Shown piece after piece: positions 44,033 to 53,326 of a stretch of DNA of 64,000 bases; the first letter of the stretch is position 1; every line of letters starts with the position of its first letter. Position numbers and translations under genes: made by a program. The stretch covers positions 248,001-312,000 of the forward strand of contig JADJUE010000001.1 of NCBI GenBank assembly GCA_016710785.1. The letters run 5' to 3'. The notes beneath the pieces were generated by a model. That model worked only from the letters and a program-made list of their open reading frames with translations, was not told the DNA's origin and searched no databases. The DNA is from Candidatus Epilinea brevis (lineage in GTDB: Bacteria > Chloroflexota > Anaerolineae > Epilineales > Epilineaceae).

Positions 44033-46435
44033 ATGTCTCCTTCCTCGCCACCGCCGGACCACGGCCGCCGCCAGAACCGCCTGGCCCGGCTCCTGCCGGC
44101 CGCGGTCGCCCTGACCCTGGCGCTCCTGTTCCTCTGGCCACTGTGGTGGGGTGCGCCCGCCGACCGGATGCACATCGGGGGCAGCGAGAGCGACTTCCTG
44201 CGGCAATTCCATCCCTACCGCGCCTTCGTCGCTCGGGCCTGGGCCGGCTTCCACCTGCCGCTGTGGAACCCGCATCAGCTGGCCGGCGGTCCCGCCCTGG
44301 CCGATCCCCAGCTGGCCGTGCTGTATCCCATGCGTCTGCCGCAAGCCTTGATCAGCCTCTGGTGGGACCCCTTGCCGGTCTGGGCCGTGGAGCTGGAGGC
44401 AGCGTTGCATCTGGCCTTGGGCGGTCTGGCCACCGCGTTTCTCCTGCGCCGCCTCGGCGGCGCCTGGCCGGGGGCGGCCTTGGCCGGCGCGGCCTTCGGC
44501 ATGGGCGGCTACCTCACTGGCTACCCCCTGCAGCAGCTGGCGGTGCTGGACACCGCCGCCTGGATCCCTGTCCTCCTCTGGGCCCTCAGCGGCTGGATGG
44601 CCCCGGGCGCCGGGCGACGCGAGGGCCGGATCCTCATGCTCGCCGGTCTGATGATGGCCTTGGCCGGCCATCCCCAGACGGCCCTCTTCGGCTGTTGGGC
44701 CGGCCTGGCCTGGGCCATCGCCCTCGCGCGCCGTGGCGGACTGGGCGCCGGCGACACGTCCCGCCGCATCGCCTTGTGGGCGGCAGGGACCGCCGGGCTG
44801 AGCGCCGTCCAATGGCTTCCGGCGGCGGCCTTCCTAGCCAAGAGCGCCCGCGCCCTGTCGGAGGCAGAGATCGCCGCCGGCCTGCCGCCGGTGGATGCCA
44901 TCCAGGTGCTGGCGCCGCATGTGATCAGCCAATGGTCGCCGCTCTATGCGGGCGCGCTGGCCTTGCCCCTGGCCGTCGTGGCCTGGCGCCGCTCCCGGCC
45001 GGCCCGCTTCTGGCTGGGGCTCGCCGCCGGCGGCTGGCTGCTGGCCCTGGGGGGGAACAACCCGCTCTTTCCGCTGTTGCGGCTCCTGCCGGGTCTGACC
45101 CTCTTCCGCCACCAGGAACGGGCGGCCATCCTCTGGTCCCTGGGCCTGGCGGTGGCGGCCGGGCTGGGTCTGAACGCCTTGCTGGCCGGTGGCAGACCGG
45201 CCTTCCGGCAGGCGGCGCGGGTGGTCATGGCGGCGGCAGCGGCGCTGGGAGTCGGCGCCCTGCTCTTGGTGGCTGCCTTTTACGGCCGTCCGGTGGCCGA
45301 ACTCGCCTCGGCCTGCGGGGCGGCGAAGGACGCGGCGAGCGCAGCGTCCGACCCCAGCTGGGCGGCACTAGCGCCCCATCTGGCCCAGGCCTTGGCCTTC
45401 AGCGCCCTGATTCTGGGCCTGGCGTGGGCCGCCCTGGCAGCGGCGGCGAGCGGGCGGCTGGATCCGCGGGCGGCGGCCTGGCTGCTGGCAGCGCTCATGG
45501 CTTTCGACCTGGCGTCGGTGAACCGCGGCCGGGCGCTCTGCCCGGCGGAGGCCGCAAACCCGCGCGCCGACCCGCTCCTGGCCGCCCTCCTGCACCATGC
45601 CAAGGACGGTCGGGTATCCAGCGAGGCCCTGCTGCCGGGCGGCGCCAATGCCGCCAGCCTCTGGGGCCTCTACGACAGCACGGGCGACAGCCCCTTGCGC
45701 CTGGCGGCCTTGGAGGACCTGGTGCGTCGCGCCCCGGAGATCGTCTGGTGGCGCATTCTGGGAGTCCGTTATGTCGCTACGCTGCGACCTCCGGGCGACG
45801 CGCCGCTCACGCCCATGGCCAGCCGAGGCGAAGCCACCCTGTATGAAGTGGGTCTGCCGTCAGCCCCGGTCTGGGTGCCCGCGCTCGTCCGCTGCCCCCC
45901 GCCGGCGGCAGGTGCTGTCGCGGGGCAAGGCGACCCTGGGCCGTCAGGCTCGGCCGGGCCGGGCGAGCTCACCGGAGCCCCCTGGCTGGCCGCCGATTAC
46001 GACCCGGTGCGCCAACTGGACTTCGCCCCGGGCGATTCCCGGGCCGCGGCGGCCTGTCAGGACGGGGCCGCGCCCCTCGCGGGTGCCACGGCGCAATTGA
46101 CCGGCCTGGATCCGGGCCGAGCCCGGATGACGGCCCACATGCCGGCCGGCGGATGGCTGGTCTGGTCGCAGGCCTATGACCGCGGTTGGCGCGTTCGGGC
46201 GACCGCCACCGACGACCGGCGCCTGGACCTGCTACCGGTGGCCGCCTGGGGCGCGGTCATGGCCCTGCCCCTGCCTGAGGGCCAATGGGCCCTGCGGTGG
46301 ACCTATTGGCCGGACGCGGTAAACTGGGGAGCCGTCATCTCCCTGCTGACGGCGGTCATGGTCTTCGGCCGCCGCCCCAGGGCCAAGGAGAAACCCGTGT
46401 CGGACTTCAGCGCCGCGCCGCAATCCAGCGCATGA
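44033..46435 (+). CDS. YfhO-like polytopic membrane protein
   Basis: 800 residues. About 12 hydrophobic helices run from residue 20 to about 505. An early exoplasmic loop has SESDFLRQFHPYRAF and FHLPLWNPHQLAGGPALADP, as in GT-C-like YfhO proteins. The soluble C-terminus ends with LVWSQAYDRGWRVRATATDD and LPEGQWALRWTYWPD, the usual YfhO tail that precedes a last helix. YfhO proteins glycosylate cell-wall polymers in Bacillus; the substrate here is unknown. The ATG overlaps no ribosome site (see the promoter entry). The stop overlaps nadK. Confidence 0.85.
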   Translation: MSPSSPPPDHGRRQNRLARLLPAAVALTLALLFLWPLWWGAPADRMHIGGSESDFLRQFHPYRAFVARAWAGFHLPLWNPHQLAGGPALADPQLAVLYPMRLPQALISLWWDPLPVWAVELEAALHLALGGLATAFLLRRLGGAWPGAALAGAAFGMGGYLTGYPLQQLAVLDTAAWIPVLLWALSGWMAPGAGRREGRILMLAGLMMALAGHPQTALFGCWAGLAWAIALARRGGLGAGDTSRRIALWAAGTAGLSAVQWLPAAAFLAKSARALSEAEIAAGLPPVDAIQVLAPHVISQWSPLYAGALALPLAVVAWRRSRPARFWLGLAAGGWLLALGGNNPLFPLLRLLPGLTLFRHQERAAILWSLGLAVAAGLGLNALLAGGRPAFRQAARVVMAAAAALGVGALLLVAAFYGRPVAELASACGAAKDAASAASDPSWAALAPHLAQALAFSALILGLAWAALAAAASGRLDPRAAAWLLAALMAFDLASVNRGRALCPAEAANPRADPLLAALLHHAKDGRVSSEALLPGGANAASLWGLYDSTGDSPLRLAALEDLVRRAPEIVWWRILGVRYVATLRPPGDAPLTPMASRGEATLYEVGLPSAPVWVPALVRCPPPAAGAVAGQGDPGPSGSAGPGELTGAPWLAADYDPVRQLDFAPGDSRAAAACQDGAAPLAGATAQLTGLDPGRARMTAHMPAGGWLVWSQAYDRGWRVRATATDDRRLDLLPVAAWGAVMALPLPEGQWALRWTYWPDAVNWGAVISLLTAVMVFGRRPRAKEKPVSDFSAAPQSSA

Positions 46436-47328
46436 CCGCTCCTTTCTCAGGCCGCGGCAACGTCGGCGTCTTCTTCCACCGCCGGGTGGAGGAATCCCGC
46501 AACCTGGGCGCGGCCCTGGTGGCCGCCCTTGGTGACCAGGGGGCGAATGCCCGCTTGCTGGACGCCTGGGAGCCCCGCGAGCTGCTCGCCGGCCGATTGA
46601 CCGGGCTGGACTGGGCCGCGGTCCTGGGCGGCGACGGCACCATGCTGCGTATCGTCGGACTGCTGGCGCCCATGGGCATTCCGGTCCTAGGCGTGAACTT
46701 CGGCCGCCTGGGTTTCCTGACCGAGATCCGGCCGGCGGAGGCCCTGGACGCATGCAGCCGGGTCCTGGCCGGCGAGGGCCGCGTCGAGGACCGCCTGATG
46801 CTGGAGGCCAGCGCCGCGATGGACCTGCAGCCGGCCCTGGACGCCTCGGGCGCCTTGCGCGACGGCACGCCGCCGCTGCTGGCGGGGATGGGCGCGGTGG
46901 CGGTCAACGATGTCTTCATCGGTCGCGGCCGGGTAGCCCACGCGGTGCGCCTGGAATTGGTCGTGGACGGCCGGCCTCTCATCCGCCTGACGGCCGACGG
47001 CCTGGTCTTGGCCAGCCCCACGGGCTCCAGCGCCTACTCGCTCAGCGCGGGCGGCCCCATCGTGGATCCACGGATGGCGGCTGTCGTCCTCACGCCGGTG
47101 GTTCCGCATCCAGTGCCGGTGCGGTCCTTGGTCCTGCCGGCCGGCGCGGTCGTGGACGTCACGGTGCGCTCCGAGGAAGAGGCCATCTGCTCCCTGGACG
47201 GGCAGCGCCACTTCCGCCTGCCGGACGGCGCCGCCATCCGGGTGGCGGCCCATGCCCGGCCGGCGCGCTTCCTGCGCCTGGGCGAGCCGGCGGACTTCTA
47301 CCACACCATGGTACAGCGGCTGGGCTGA
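46432..47328 (+). CDS. nadK: NAD kinase
   Basis: 298 residues. Phosphorylates NAD to NADP. AVLGGDGTMLRIVGLLAPMG has the GGDG motif with the catalytic Asp, NFGRLGFLTEI follows, and ASPTGSSAYSLSAGGPIVDP is the conserved NAD-binding loop. VNDVFIGRG contains the NE/D motif. The ATG overlaps the YfhO-like stop (ATGA). Confidence 0.95.
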   Translation: MTAPFSGRGNVGVFFHRRVEESRNLGAALVAALGDQGANARLLDAWEPRELLAGRLTGLDWAAVLGGDGTMLRIVGLLAPMGIPVLGVNFGRLGFLTEIRPAEALDACSRVLAGEGRVEDRLMLEASAAMDLQPALDASGALRDGTPPLLAGMGAVAVNDVFIGRGRVAHAVRLELVVDGRPLIRLTADGLVLASPTGSSAYSLSAGGPIVDPRMAAVVLTPVVPHPVPVRSLVLPAGAVVDVTVRSEEEAICSLDGQRHFRLPDGAAIRVAAHARPARFLRLGEPADFYHTMVQRLG

Positions 47329-47355
47329 CCATCCCTCATCCCTTGGAGACGATCG

Positions 47356-48177
47356 ATGTCCAAATCTCGGCTTGACCTGGACAGCCTGGAAGACGCGGAA
47401 CTGCTGCGGCGCGGCATCGGCGCCGCGCGCGCCGGCGAGACGGACGCGGCGCGCAGCCTCCTGGAGGAGTTGACGCGCCGGGATCCGCTGGTCGCCGACG
47501 GCTGGCTGTGGCTGGCCTCGGTGGAATCGGACCCGCATCTCAAGCGGGTGCATTTCCAGCGGGTGCTGGATCTGCGCCCCCAGGACGAAGAAGCCCAGGC
47601 GGGCCTCGAGTTGCTGGTGGAGAAGTATGGTCGCGGCATCCTGGCGGACGCCAGCGGCGATCCGGTTGCCCGAGCCTGCACCTGGCATTCCGACCGCGAG
47701 ACCTTGATTTCCTGCAGCCGCTGCGGCCGCCCGATGTGCCCGGCCTGCTCGCGCAAGCATCCCGTCGGCCTGCGCTGCAAGGAATGCGCCCGCGAGCTGC
47801 GCTCGCCGCTCTACAAGGTATCGACGGCGCAGGTAATGGGGGGCCTGGCGGCAGGGACCGGTACGGCCTTCGGCGCGGCCTTGGTGCTGGGCTTCGTGGC
47901 CGCGGCCTTCTGCTGGATCGGGATCTTCCTGGCCTGGGGCGCCGGCTTCTTGATCGGTGACGCCACCAGTTGGGGCGCCGGCCGCAAGCGGGGCCGCAAG
48001 CTGCAGTGGGTGGCGGCGGTGGCCACGGTGCTGGGCGTCGCCCTGCTGGAGCTGCTGGTACGGCGCTTCGGCCTGCTGACCATGCTCCCCGCGGCGACCC
48101 TGCCGCGCTTCGTGGAGACGGGTCCGCTGCTGGTGCTGTTCCTGGGTGCGGCGGCGGCGGTGCAGCGGCTGAAGTAA
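47356..48177 (+). CDS. Membrane protein with TPR-like head and B-box-type zinc finger
   Basis: 273 residues. Residues 12-92 resemble two TPR helices pairs (ARSLLEELTRRDPLVADGWL). Residues 107-145 form a zinc finger: C-x-W-H then CSRCGRPMCPACSR and GLRCKECA. Two to four membrane segments follow (about 160-200 with GTAFGAALVLGFVAAAFCWI, and 213-270). Such fingers occur in front of rhomboid-like and other membrane domains. It follows nadK by 27 bp, so probably the same transcript. Function unknown. Confidence 0.75.
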   Translation: MSKSRLDLDSLEDAELLRRGIGAARAGETDAARSLLEELTRRDPLVADGWLWLASVESDPHLKRVHFQRVLDLRPQDEEAQAGLELLVEKYGRGILADASGDPVARACTWHSDRETLISCSRCGRPMCPACSRKHPVGLRCKECARELRSPLYKVSTAQVMGGLAAGTGTAFGAALVLGFVAAAFCWIGIFLAWGAGFLIGDATSWGAGRKRGRKLQWVAAVATVLGVALLELLVRRFGLLTMLPAATLPRFVETGPLLVLFLGAAAAVQRLK

Positions 48178-48226
48178 CACCAGCGGGCCCCCCAAGGGCG
48201 GCCCCCAAGGGATGGAGGGATACGAC

Positions 48227-51200
48227 ATGCGTCTGCCGCAAGCTCTGCCCCGAGCCGATGGACCGTCCCCGCGGCCGGCCGCGCCGCGCCATCCCAAGCG
48301 CCGTCATCTCGCCCGCATCGCCCTGCTCCTCTCCTCCCTGGCTTTACCGGGTCCGGCCGCTCGCGCCCAGGCCCCGCGGCCCTGGCTGCTGGACCACTTC
48401 GAAGTGGTGCAGACCGAGGACGACCGTGAGACCAGCCGCCGGAACATCGCCGGCGGCAGCGAACCCAGCTTCCAATGGGGCGGGCGCTACGAAAACCCCA
48501 ACCTGGGCACCGAGGTGGCGACGGGCACCTTGAAGATCACGTTGCCGGAGGCGATCACGCCGGGCGTCGCCTTCAGCATCGGCGGCGAGGCCAGCGGCAC
48601 GGTGAGCACGCCGGGCCGCGCGGGCCTGCATGCGGCGACCCTGGCCGCCTTCGGCGAATGCTACCTGACGCAGGTCTGCGCCGGCACCTACAAGACCCAG
48701 TACCTGGACGACGTCGGCGGCAAGACGGTTCAGCTGGCAGTGACCATGCCTGCGGTCCAGGCAATGGTACCCAAGGATCCGGCTGCCTGGCCGGCGGCAA
48801 ACGTCCTGCTGTTCCGCGGTGGCCTGGGCACGACGACGCCCGGCGACCGCTACTGGCGGATCAAGGTTTACGCCTACTACCAGCGGCCGGACGATACCGC
48901 CACGCCGGTTCCCAGCTACAGCCTGGCGCTGGACAGCGACGCCGGGCGTCTGCCGCCCAGCGGCAGCGCCGCATCCACCTCACGCGTGACCGCGACGGTG
49001 AGCGATGGCGCCGGCCGGCCGGCGGCCGGGGAAGCCATTCGCTTCACCTTGGACCCGCCGGACATGGGGCGCTTGTCCGTCGCTTCAGGTGTCACCGACG
49101 CCCAGGGGGAGGCGCGGGTGACCTACCAGGCGCCCACGGTGGCGGAGTTGCGCGGCCGGGATGCCGTCGCGATCATAGCGACCGACGCGGCCCACAACCT
49201 GCAGCGGCGCCTGGAACTGCGGATCGAGCGCTACCGGCTGTCGCTGACGGTGGATCCGGCGGAGATCCCCATCGAAGCCGTGTGGCGCGCTGTCCGGGTG
49301 ACGGCGACGGTCACCGACTTCGACGGCCGGCCCGTGGCTGGCGACCTGCTGCGCTTCACGGTCGATCCGCCGGACATGGGCGGCTTCCTGGGCGAGACCC
49401 TGCGCGGCGATCGCGCACCCACCGATGCCGGCGGGCGGGTGGCGCTGTTCTACGAGCCGCCGCCGCCCTCGCAGCTGCGCGGCCGCGACAGCGCCACCTT
49501 GCGGGCGGAGAACCTCACCCACGGCGGCGACATCGGGGCGGGTGTTCGCTTCCTGGGCCTCAAAGTGATCCGCACCTGGCCCCTGGCTGGAGCGCGCGAT
49601 GTGCAACTGGAGCCGGGTGATGACGGCAACACCCTGGACCTGGAGTTCGACCGCTCGTTGGACCCGGCGTCGGTGAACGAGACGTCGGTGCGCGTGGAAA
49701 CCCTGTGGCATGGGAATCTGAACGCCACGGCCAAGGCGGTGGCCTCGACCATCCAGGTGCGCTTGGGCCAGGATCCCCTCCCCGATGTCGGACTGAAGGT
49801 GAGCGTCCATCTGACCGGCGGCGAGGGTGGCGTCAAGGGCCGCGACGGCAGCTTGATGAGCGGTCCCTACGACTTCCGCTTCCTCACGGTGCCCAAACTG
49901 CATCCGAAGCTCATCATCTCGCAGGTGGTGGACAATCCGCGGGACCCGCTCTACGGCTTCATCTCCCTGGCCCTCAAGCCCTTCGTCGTCCGCGTGGACG
50001 CCGGTATCCCCGTCGACAGCGAGTTGGACGAGGAACGGGTGGAAGTGCGCCTGTCGATACCGCGCCGCAATGAGGAGCGCACACTCGAGCAAGTGTACTA
50101 CCCCGGTCGCTGGCCGCCTTCGGTACCGGACGCCGTGGCGCGCAAGGGCAATACGGCCAATTTCGTCTTCCAACCCCCCTTCGGCCGCGGCGGGCACGAG
50201 TTCAAGGTGGAGCTGCGGCCGGTGCACGCCATCCCGGAAAAAGTCGAGACCGCCGAGCCGGTGACGGCCAACGTCAACAGCTGGGCGGAGGTGGGCGCGG
50301 CAACCAAGCTGGGCATGCTGGCGGTGCCCTTGATCAACGACCGCCTCCCCGGCTCCGACTGGAAGGTCTCCCGTGGGCAGCAGGAGCAATGGCTGCTCGG
50401 CCTGGCCCAGCCGGCGGCCAACCTGCTGCCGTTGACCCGCCTGGACCTGCGCCTCGGCTACCTGGCCGACAGCACCTGTTACGACCCCGACGTCTGCCGC
50501 TTCGAGCGCGCCCCCTGGACAGAGTTCCTGCACTGGACCCAGCATGTGGGCCGGTCCGGCTTCATGACCCGCGTCTTCGGCTGGCGCTACATCGTCGCCC
50601 TGGTGCCGCCGAACTGGTTCGACCGCTTCGCCGATCATCCCGACGCGCTCGCCCATCCGGCGGTGTACCACGACGCGGTGCAGAACGGCATCTGGTTCTA
50701 CCGCTCGGGATCCGAACAGGGCCGGGTGGGGGCGTCCACCCTGCCCATTGCCCTCATGGAGGCGGGCACCTCGCCGGAGGCCCTGGTCCATGTGCTGGGC
50801 GATGTGGAAGGGCTGGCGGATTCCGGAGCGGATCGTGACACGCTCGACGGCTACGACCTGCTGAACGACCGCTGGGTGCATGCCGACCCCGAGCGCTGGA
50901 CGGGGGCGCCCATTTCGGTGATGAACCTGGGCGTGGGCTTCGGACCATCCTGGCCCTCCACCGCGCAATACGAGCAGTTTCTGGACCTGTGGACCCAGCG
51001 CTCCTGTGCCGGTCCGCCACCCTGCCCGCCGCGCTTCGCGGCAAACCGCGAGCCGGCGCGAACGACCGCGCGAGCGCAAGAAGCGTCCGGGTCGGCCCTG
51101 CTATTGTCAGGAACCCTGCGCTACGACGCGGCCGGACGGCTCTCGGGTAGCCTCGACCCCCTGGTGACGGTCGATGGTCCACCGACGCTGGGGGCGGACG

Positions 51201-53236
51201 GGACCGGTCCGGCAGTGGTTGAATTGCGCGACGCCGGTGGCGCCATCCTCGGCCAATTCCGCTTTCGCCCGGCCTTCCAGGCTGCGGGTGACGGCACGAT
51301 GGCCGGCTTCCTCTTGACGATCCCGGCCCAGCCAAAGCCCGCGTCCGTGGCCATCATCTTCGAAGGCGGCACGGCGGCCGGCCGCCGCCGCTCGGCCAAC
51401 CCACCTCTCGTGAGCATCGTCGCGCCGCGCGCCGGCGACCGCCTGCAGGGGCCGCTGGAGGTCACGTGGAGCGGCAGCGACGCGGACGGCGATGTCCTGT
51501 CCTACTCCCTGTTCTTCAGTGCCGACAACGGCCTCACTTGGGAGCCGCTGCTGATGGACAGCAAGGCGACCAGCCTGCGCCTGGACTCGGCGCTCTTGGG
51601 CAACGCGCCGGACGCCCGGTTGCGGCTGGTAGCCAGCGACGGCTTCGACTCGGCACAGGACGAGGTCGTCTTCGGCCTGGACAACGCGCCCGCGGTTCTG
51701 GCCCTCGCCCCGGCGGACGGCGCCCGCGGCGTGCCGCTGCGCACGCTGGTCCAGGCCCGGCTGCGCGACCCGCTGGACGCCGCGCAGAGCGACGACGGAC
51801 TGCTCACTTTGCGCGATTCCCAGGGCAGCCCGGTGGCCGGCGAAGCGGGCTATTCGGCCATCGACCGGACCTTGGTCTTCACCCCGGCCCTGGCCCTGGC
51901 GCAGGCCGCCACCTACCAGGCCCGCCTCAGCGGCGCGGCGCGGACGGCGGACGGGCGCGTCTTCGGAAGCGACCGGGTCTGGCATTTCAGCACTCGCGGA
52001 CAGGCCATCCACCTGCCCTTCGCCCTGCAGAGCGGCAACACGAGCCCGCGCACGGCCACTCCGAGCGCCACCCGCCCGCCCGGCCCGCCGCCGACGCCGC
52101 GGCCGTCGCCCAGCGCCGGCCCCACCCGAGGCCCCAGCCCCACCTACGACGCCATCGGAACGGCGGTGGCGGCCACGCTCACCGCTTTGGCGCCGACGGC
52201 CACGCGGGGCGCGACAGCGACCGCCAGCCTGACACCGGACCGGGTGGCGACGGCGGTTGCCGCGACGCTGACGGCCCTGGCCCCCGCGCCGACGGCCAGC
52301 GGGGCGACGCCCACGACGCTTCCGAGCGCGACGCCTGGCAGCGGACCACCGACCCTCACGGCGCTGAGCGCGTTGACGACCGGCGCCGACATCAACTTCA
52401 TGCGCACGGCCTTCGTGCCCGGCGACGCCATCGTCCTCTGGACCCAGGTGCAGAGCAGCGGCAGTGGCCCGGTCGACGCCCGCTTCGACTTTGCGGTGCA
52501 GAACGCGGCCGATGAAGTGCTGCCTGCGCTGAGCTGGTCCGGAACGGTCAGCGTGCCGCCGGGCAGCAACTGGTTCAAGCTGGAGCGAACGGTGCCCCAA
52601 GGCAATCCGGGCCCGCTCGACTTCCGCGGCACGGTCACCTTTGCCGGCGCGGCGTCATCGGCGACGTCGACCTTCGAGCTGGCCCGGGACCTGCGCGTCG
52701 CCGAGGACTTCGGCAGCGCCGCCAGCGGCTGGCTGGACGGGCAGGACGGCAACGGCGTCTTCGGCTACCTGGCCGGTGAGTACCGACTGCGCTTTACGAA
52801 AGCCGACGTCTGGCGCTGGTCGGCGCCCCCCAACAGCCCGCTGCTCAGCGATCTGGTGCTGGAGGCGGATGTGCGTATGCCGGAGGCCGCGGGCGGCGCG
52901 GCGGCCCTGGTGTTCGGGCTGAACCAGGCGGGCGACGACTTCCACCTCTTCGAGATCGACAACACCGGCAGCTATTCGATGTACCGGCGCCAGGCCGGAG
53001 CCTGGCAGACCCTGCTGCGCCCGGCGCCATCGGCGGCGCTGCGCACGGGCACCGTCGCCAACCACCTGATGCTGGTGCGCGCCTCGGGCCTCACTCGCTT
53101 GTACGCCAACGGCCAGCGGATCAGCCTGGTCACCGACCTGCCGGCACCCGCTGGTCGGGTGGCCCTCTATGCCAGCTGCGTGGCGACGGGATTCGAGGCG
53201 CGCTGGGACAACTTCCGGGCTTATGGGCTGCGGTGA
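48227..53236 (+). CDS. Giant exported multidomain protein with Ig-like repeats
   Basis: 1,669 residues. Signal peptide about 1-45. Two invasin-type Big_1 domains (about 230-335 and 335-440; GRPAAGEAIRFTLDPPDMG and GRPVAGDLLRFTVDPPDMG), a Big_5 Ig-like domain (about 450-560, WPLAGARDVQLEPG), a middle region of unknown type (570-1010), two further Ig-like domains (1060-1270) ending at AIHLPFALQ, a Thr/Pro linker with two TAVAATLTALAP repeats (1280-1370), and a C-terminal beta-sandwich (1480-1669) resembling DUF1080/LamG. I chose the ATG at 48227, seven bases after GGAGGG. Likely an adhesin or sugar-binding protein. Confidence 0.75.
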   Translation: MRLPQALPRADGPSPRPAAPRHPKRRHLARIALLLSSLALPGPAARAQAPRPWLLDHFEVVQTEDDRETSRRNIAGGSEPSFQWGGRYENPNLGTEVATGTLKITLPEAITPGVAFSIGGEASGTVSTPGRAGLHAATLAAFGECYLTQVCAGTYKTQYLDDVGGKTVQLAVTMPAVQAMVPKDPAAWPAANVLLFRGGLGTTTPGDRYWRIKVYAYYQRPDDTATPVPSYSLALDSDAGRLPPSGSAASTSRVTATVSDGAGRPAAGEAIRFTLDPPDMGRLSVASGVTDAQGEARVTYQAPTVAELRGRDAVAIIATDAAHNLQRRLELRIERYRLSLTVDPAEIPIEAVWRAVRVTATVTDFDGRPVAGDLLRFTVDPPDMGGFLGETLRGDRAPTDAGGRVALFYEPPPPSQLRGRDSATLRAENLTHGGDIGAGVRFLGLKVIRTWPLAGARDVQLEPGDDGNTLDLEFDRSLDPASVNETSVRVETLWHGNLNATAKAVASTIQVRLGQDPLPDVGLKVSVHLTGGEGGVKGRDGSLMSGPYDFRFLTVPKLHPKLIISQVVDNPRDPLYGFISLALKPFVVRVDAGIPVDSELDEERVEVRLSIPRRNEERTLEQVYYPGRWPPSVPDAVARKGNTANFVFQPPFGRGGHEFKVELRPVHAIPEKVETAEPVTANVNSWAEVGAATKLGMLAVPLINDRLPGSDWKVSRGQQEQWLLGLAQPAANLLPLTRLDLRLGYLADSTCYDPDVCRFERAPWTEFLHWTQHVGRSGFMTRVFGWRYIVALVPPNWFDRFADHPDALAHPAVYHDAVQNGIWFYRSGSEQGRVGASTLPIALMEAGTSPEALVHVLGDVEGLADSGADRDTLDGYDLLNDRWVHADPERWTGAPISVMNLGVGFGPSWPSTAQYEQFLDLWTQRSCAGPPPCPPRFAANREPARTTARAQEASGSALLLSGTLRYDAAGRLSGSLDPLVTVDGPPTLGADGTGPAVVELRDAGGAILGQFRFRPAFQAAGDGTMAGFLLTIPAQPKPASVAIIFEGGTAAGRRRSANPPLVSIVAPRAGDRLQGPLEVTWSGSDADGDVLSYSLFFSADNGLTWEPLLMDSKATSLRLDSALLGNAPDARLRLVASDGFDSAQDEVVFGLDNAPAVLALAPADGARGVPLRTLVQARLRDPLDAAQSDDGLLTLRDSQGSPVAGEAGYSAIDRTLVFTPALALAQAATYQARLSGAARTADGRVFGSDRVWHFSTRGQAIHLPFALQSGNTSPRTATPSATRPPGPPPTPRPSPSAGPTRGPSPTYDAIGTAVAATLTALAPTATRGATATASLTPDRVATAVAATLTALAPAPTASGATPTTLPSATPGSGPPTLTALSALTTGADINFMRTAFVPGDAIVLWTQVQSSGSGPVDARFDFAVQNAADEVLPALSWSGTVSVPPGSNWFKLERTVPQGNPGPLDFRGTVTFAGAASSATSTFELARDLRVAEDFGSAASGWLDGQDGNGVFGYLAGEYRLRFTKADVWRWSAPPNSPLLSDLVLEADVRMPEAAGGAAALVFGLNQAGDDFHLFEIDNTGSYSMYRRQAGAWQTLLRPAPSAALRTGTVANHLMLVRASGLTRLYANGQRISLVTDLPAPAGRVALYASCVATGFEARWDNFRAYGLR

Positions 53237-53282
53237 ACGCTCGCCGTGTCAGGCGTCGTCGCTGCGTCTACGCGTTGGGGGT

Positions 53283-53316
53283 CTCCGGCGGCTGGGATTG
53301 AAATTCCTATCCCCGC
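53283..53316 (+). repeat. Inverted copy of the 34-bp promoter-linked element
   Basis: 33 of 34 bases are the reverse complement of 55892-55925 and 33 of 34 of 58576-58609. It lies 10 bp downstream of the RCC1 gene stop, so this gene is flanked by inverted repeats. Confidence 0.9.
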
Positions 53317-53326
53317 ACGGCAGCGA

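Noticed and set aside
53283..53316. 34-bp element as a CRISPR repeat (contains GGATTGAAAT)
   Set aside because: Copies are kilobases apart and in both orientations, with no spacer array and no cas genes.
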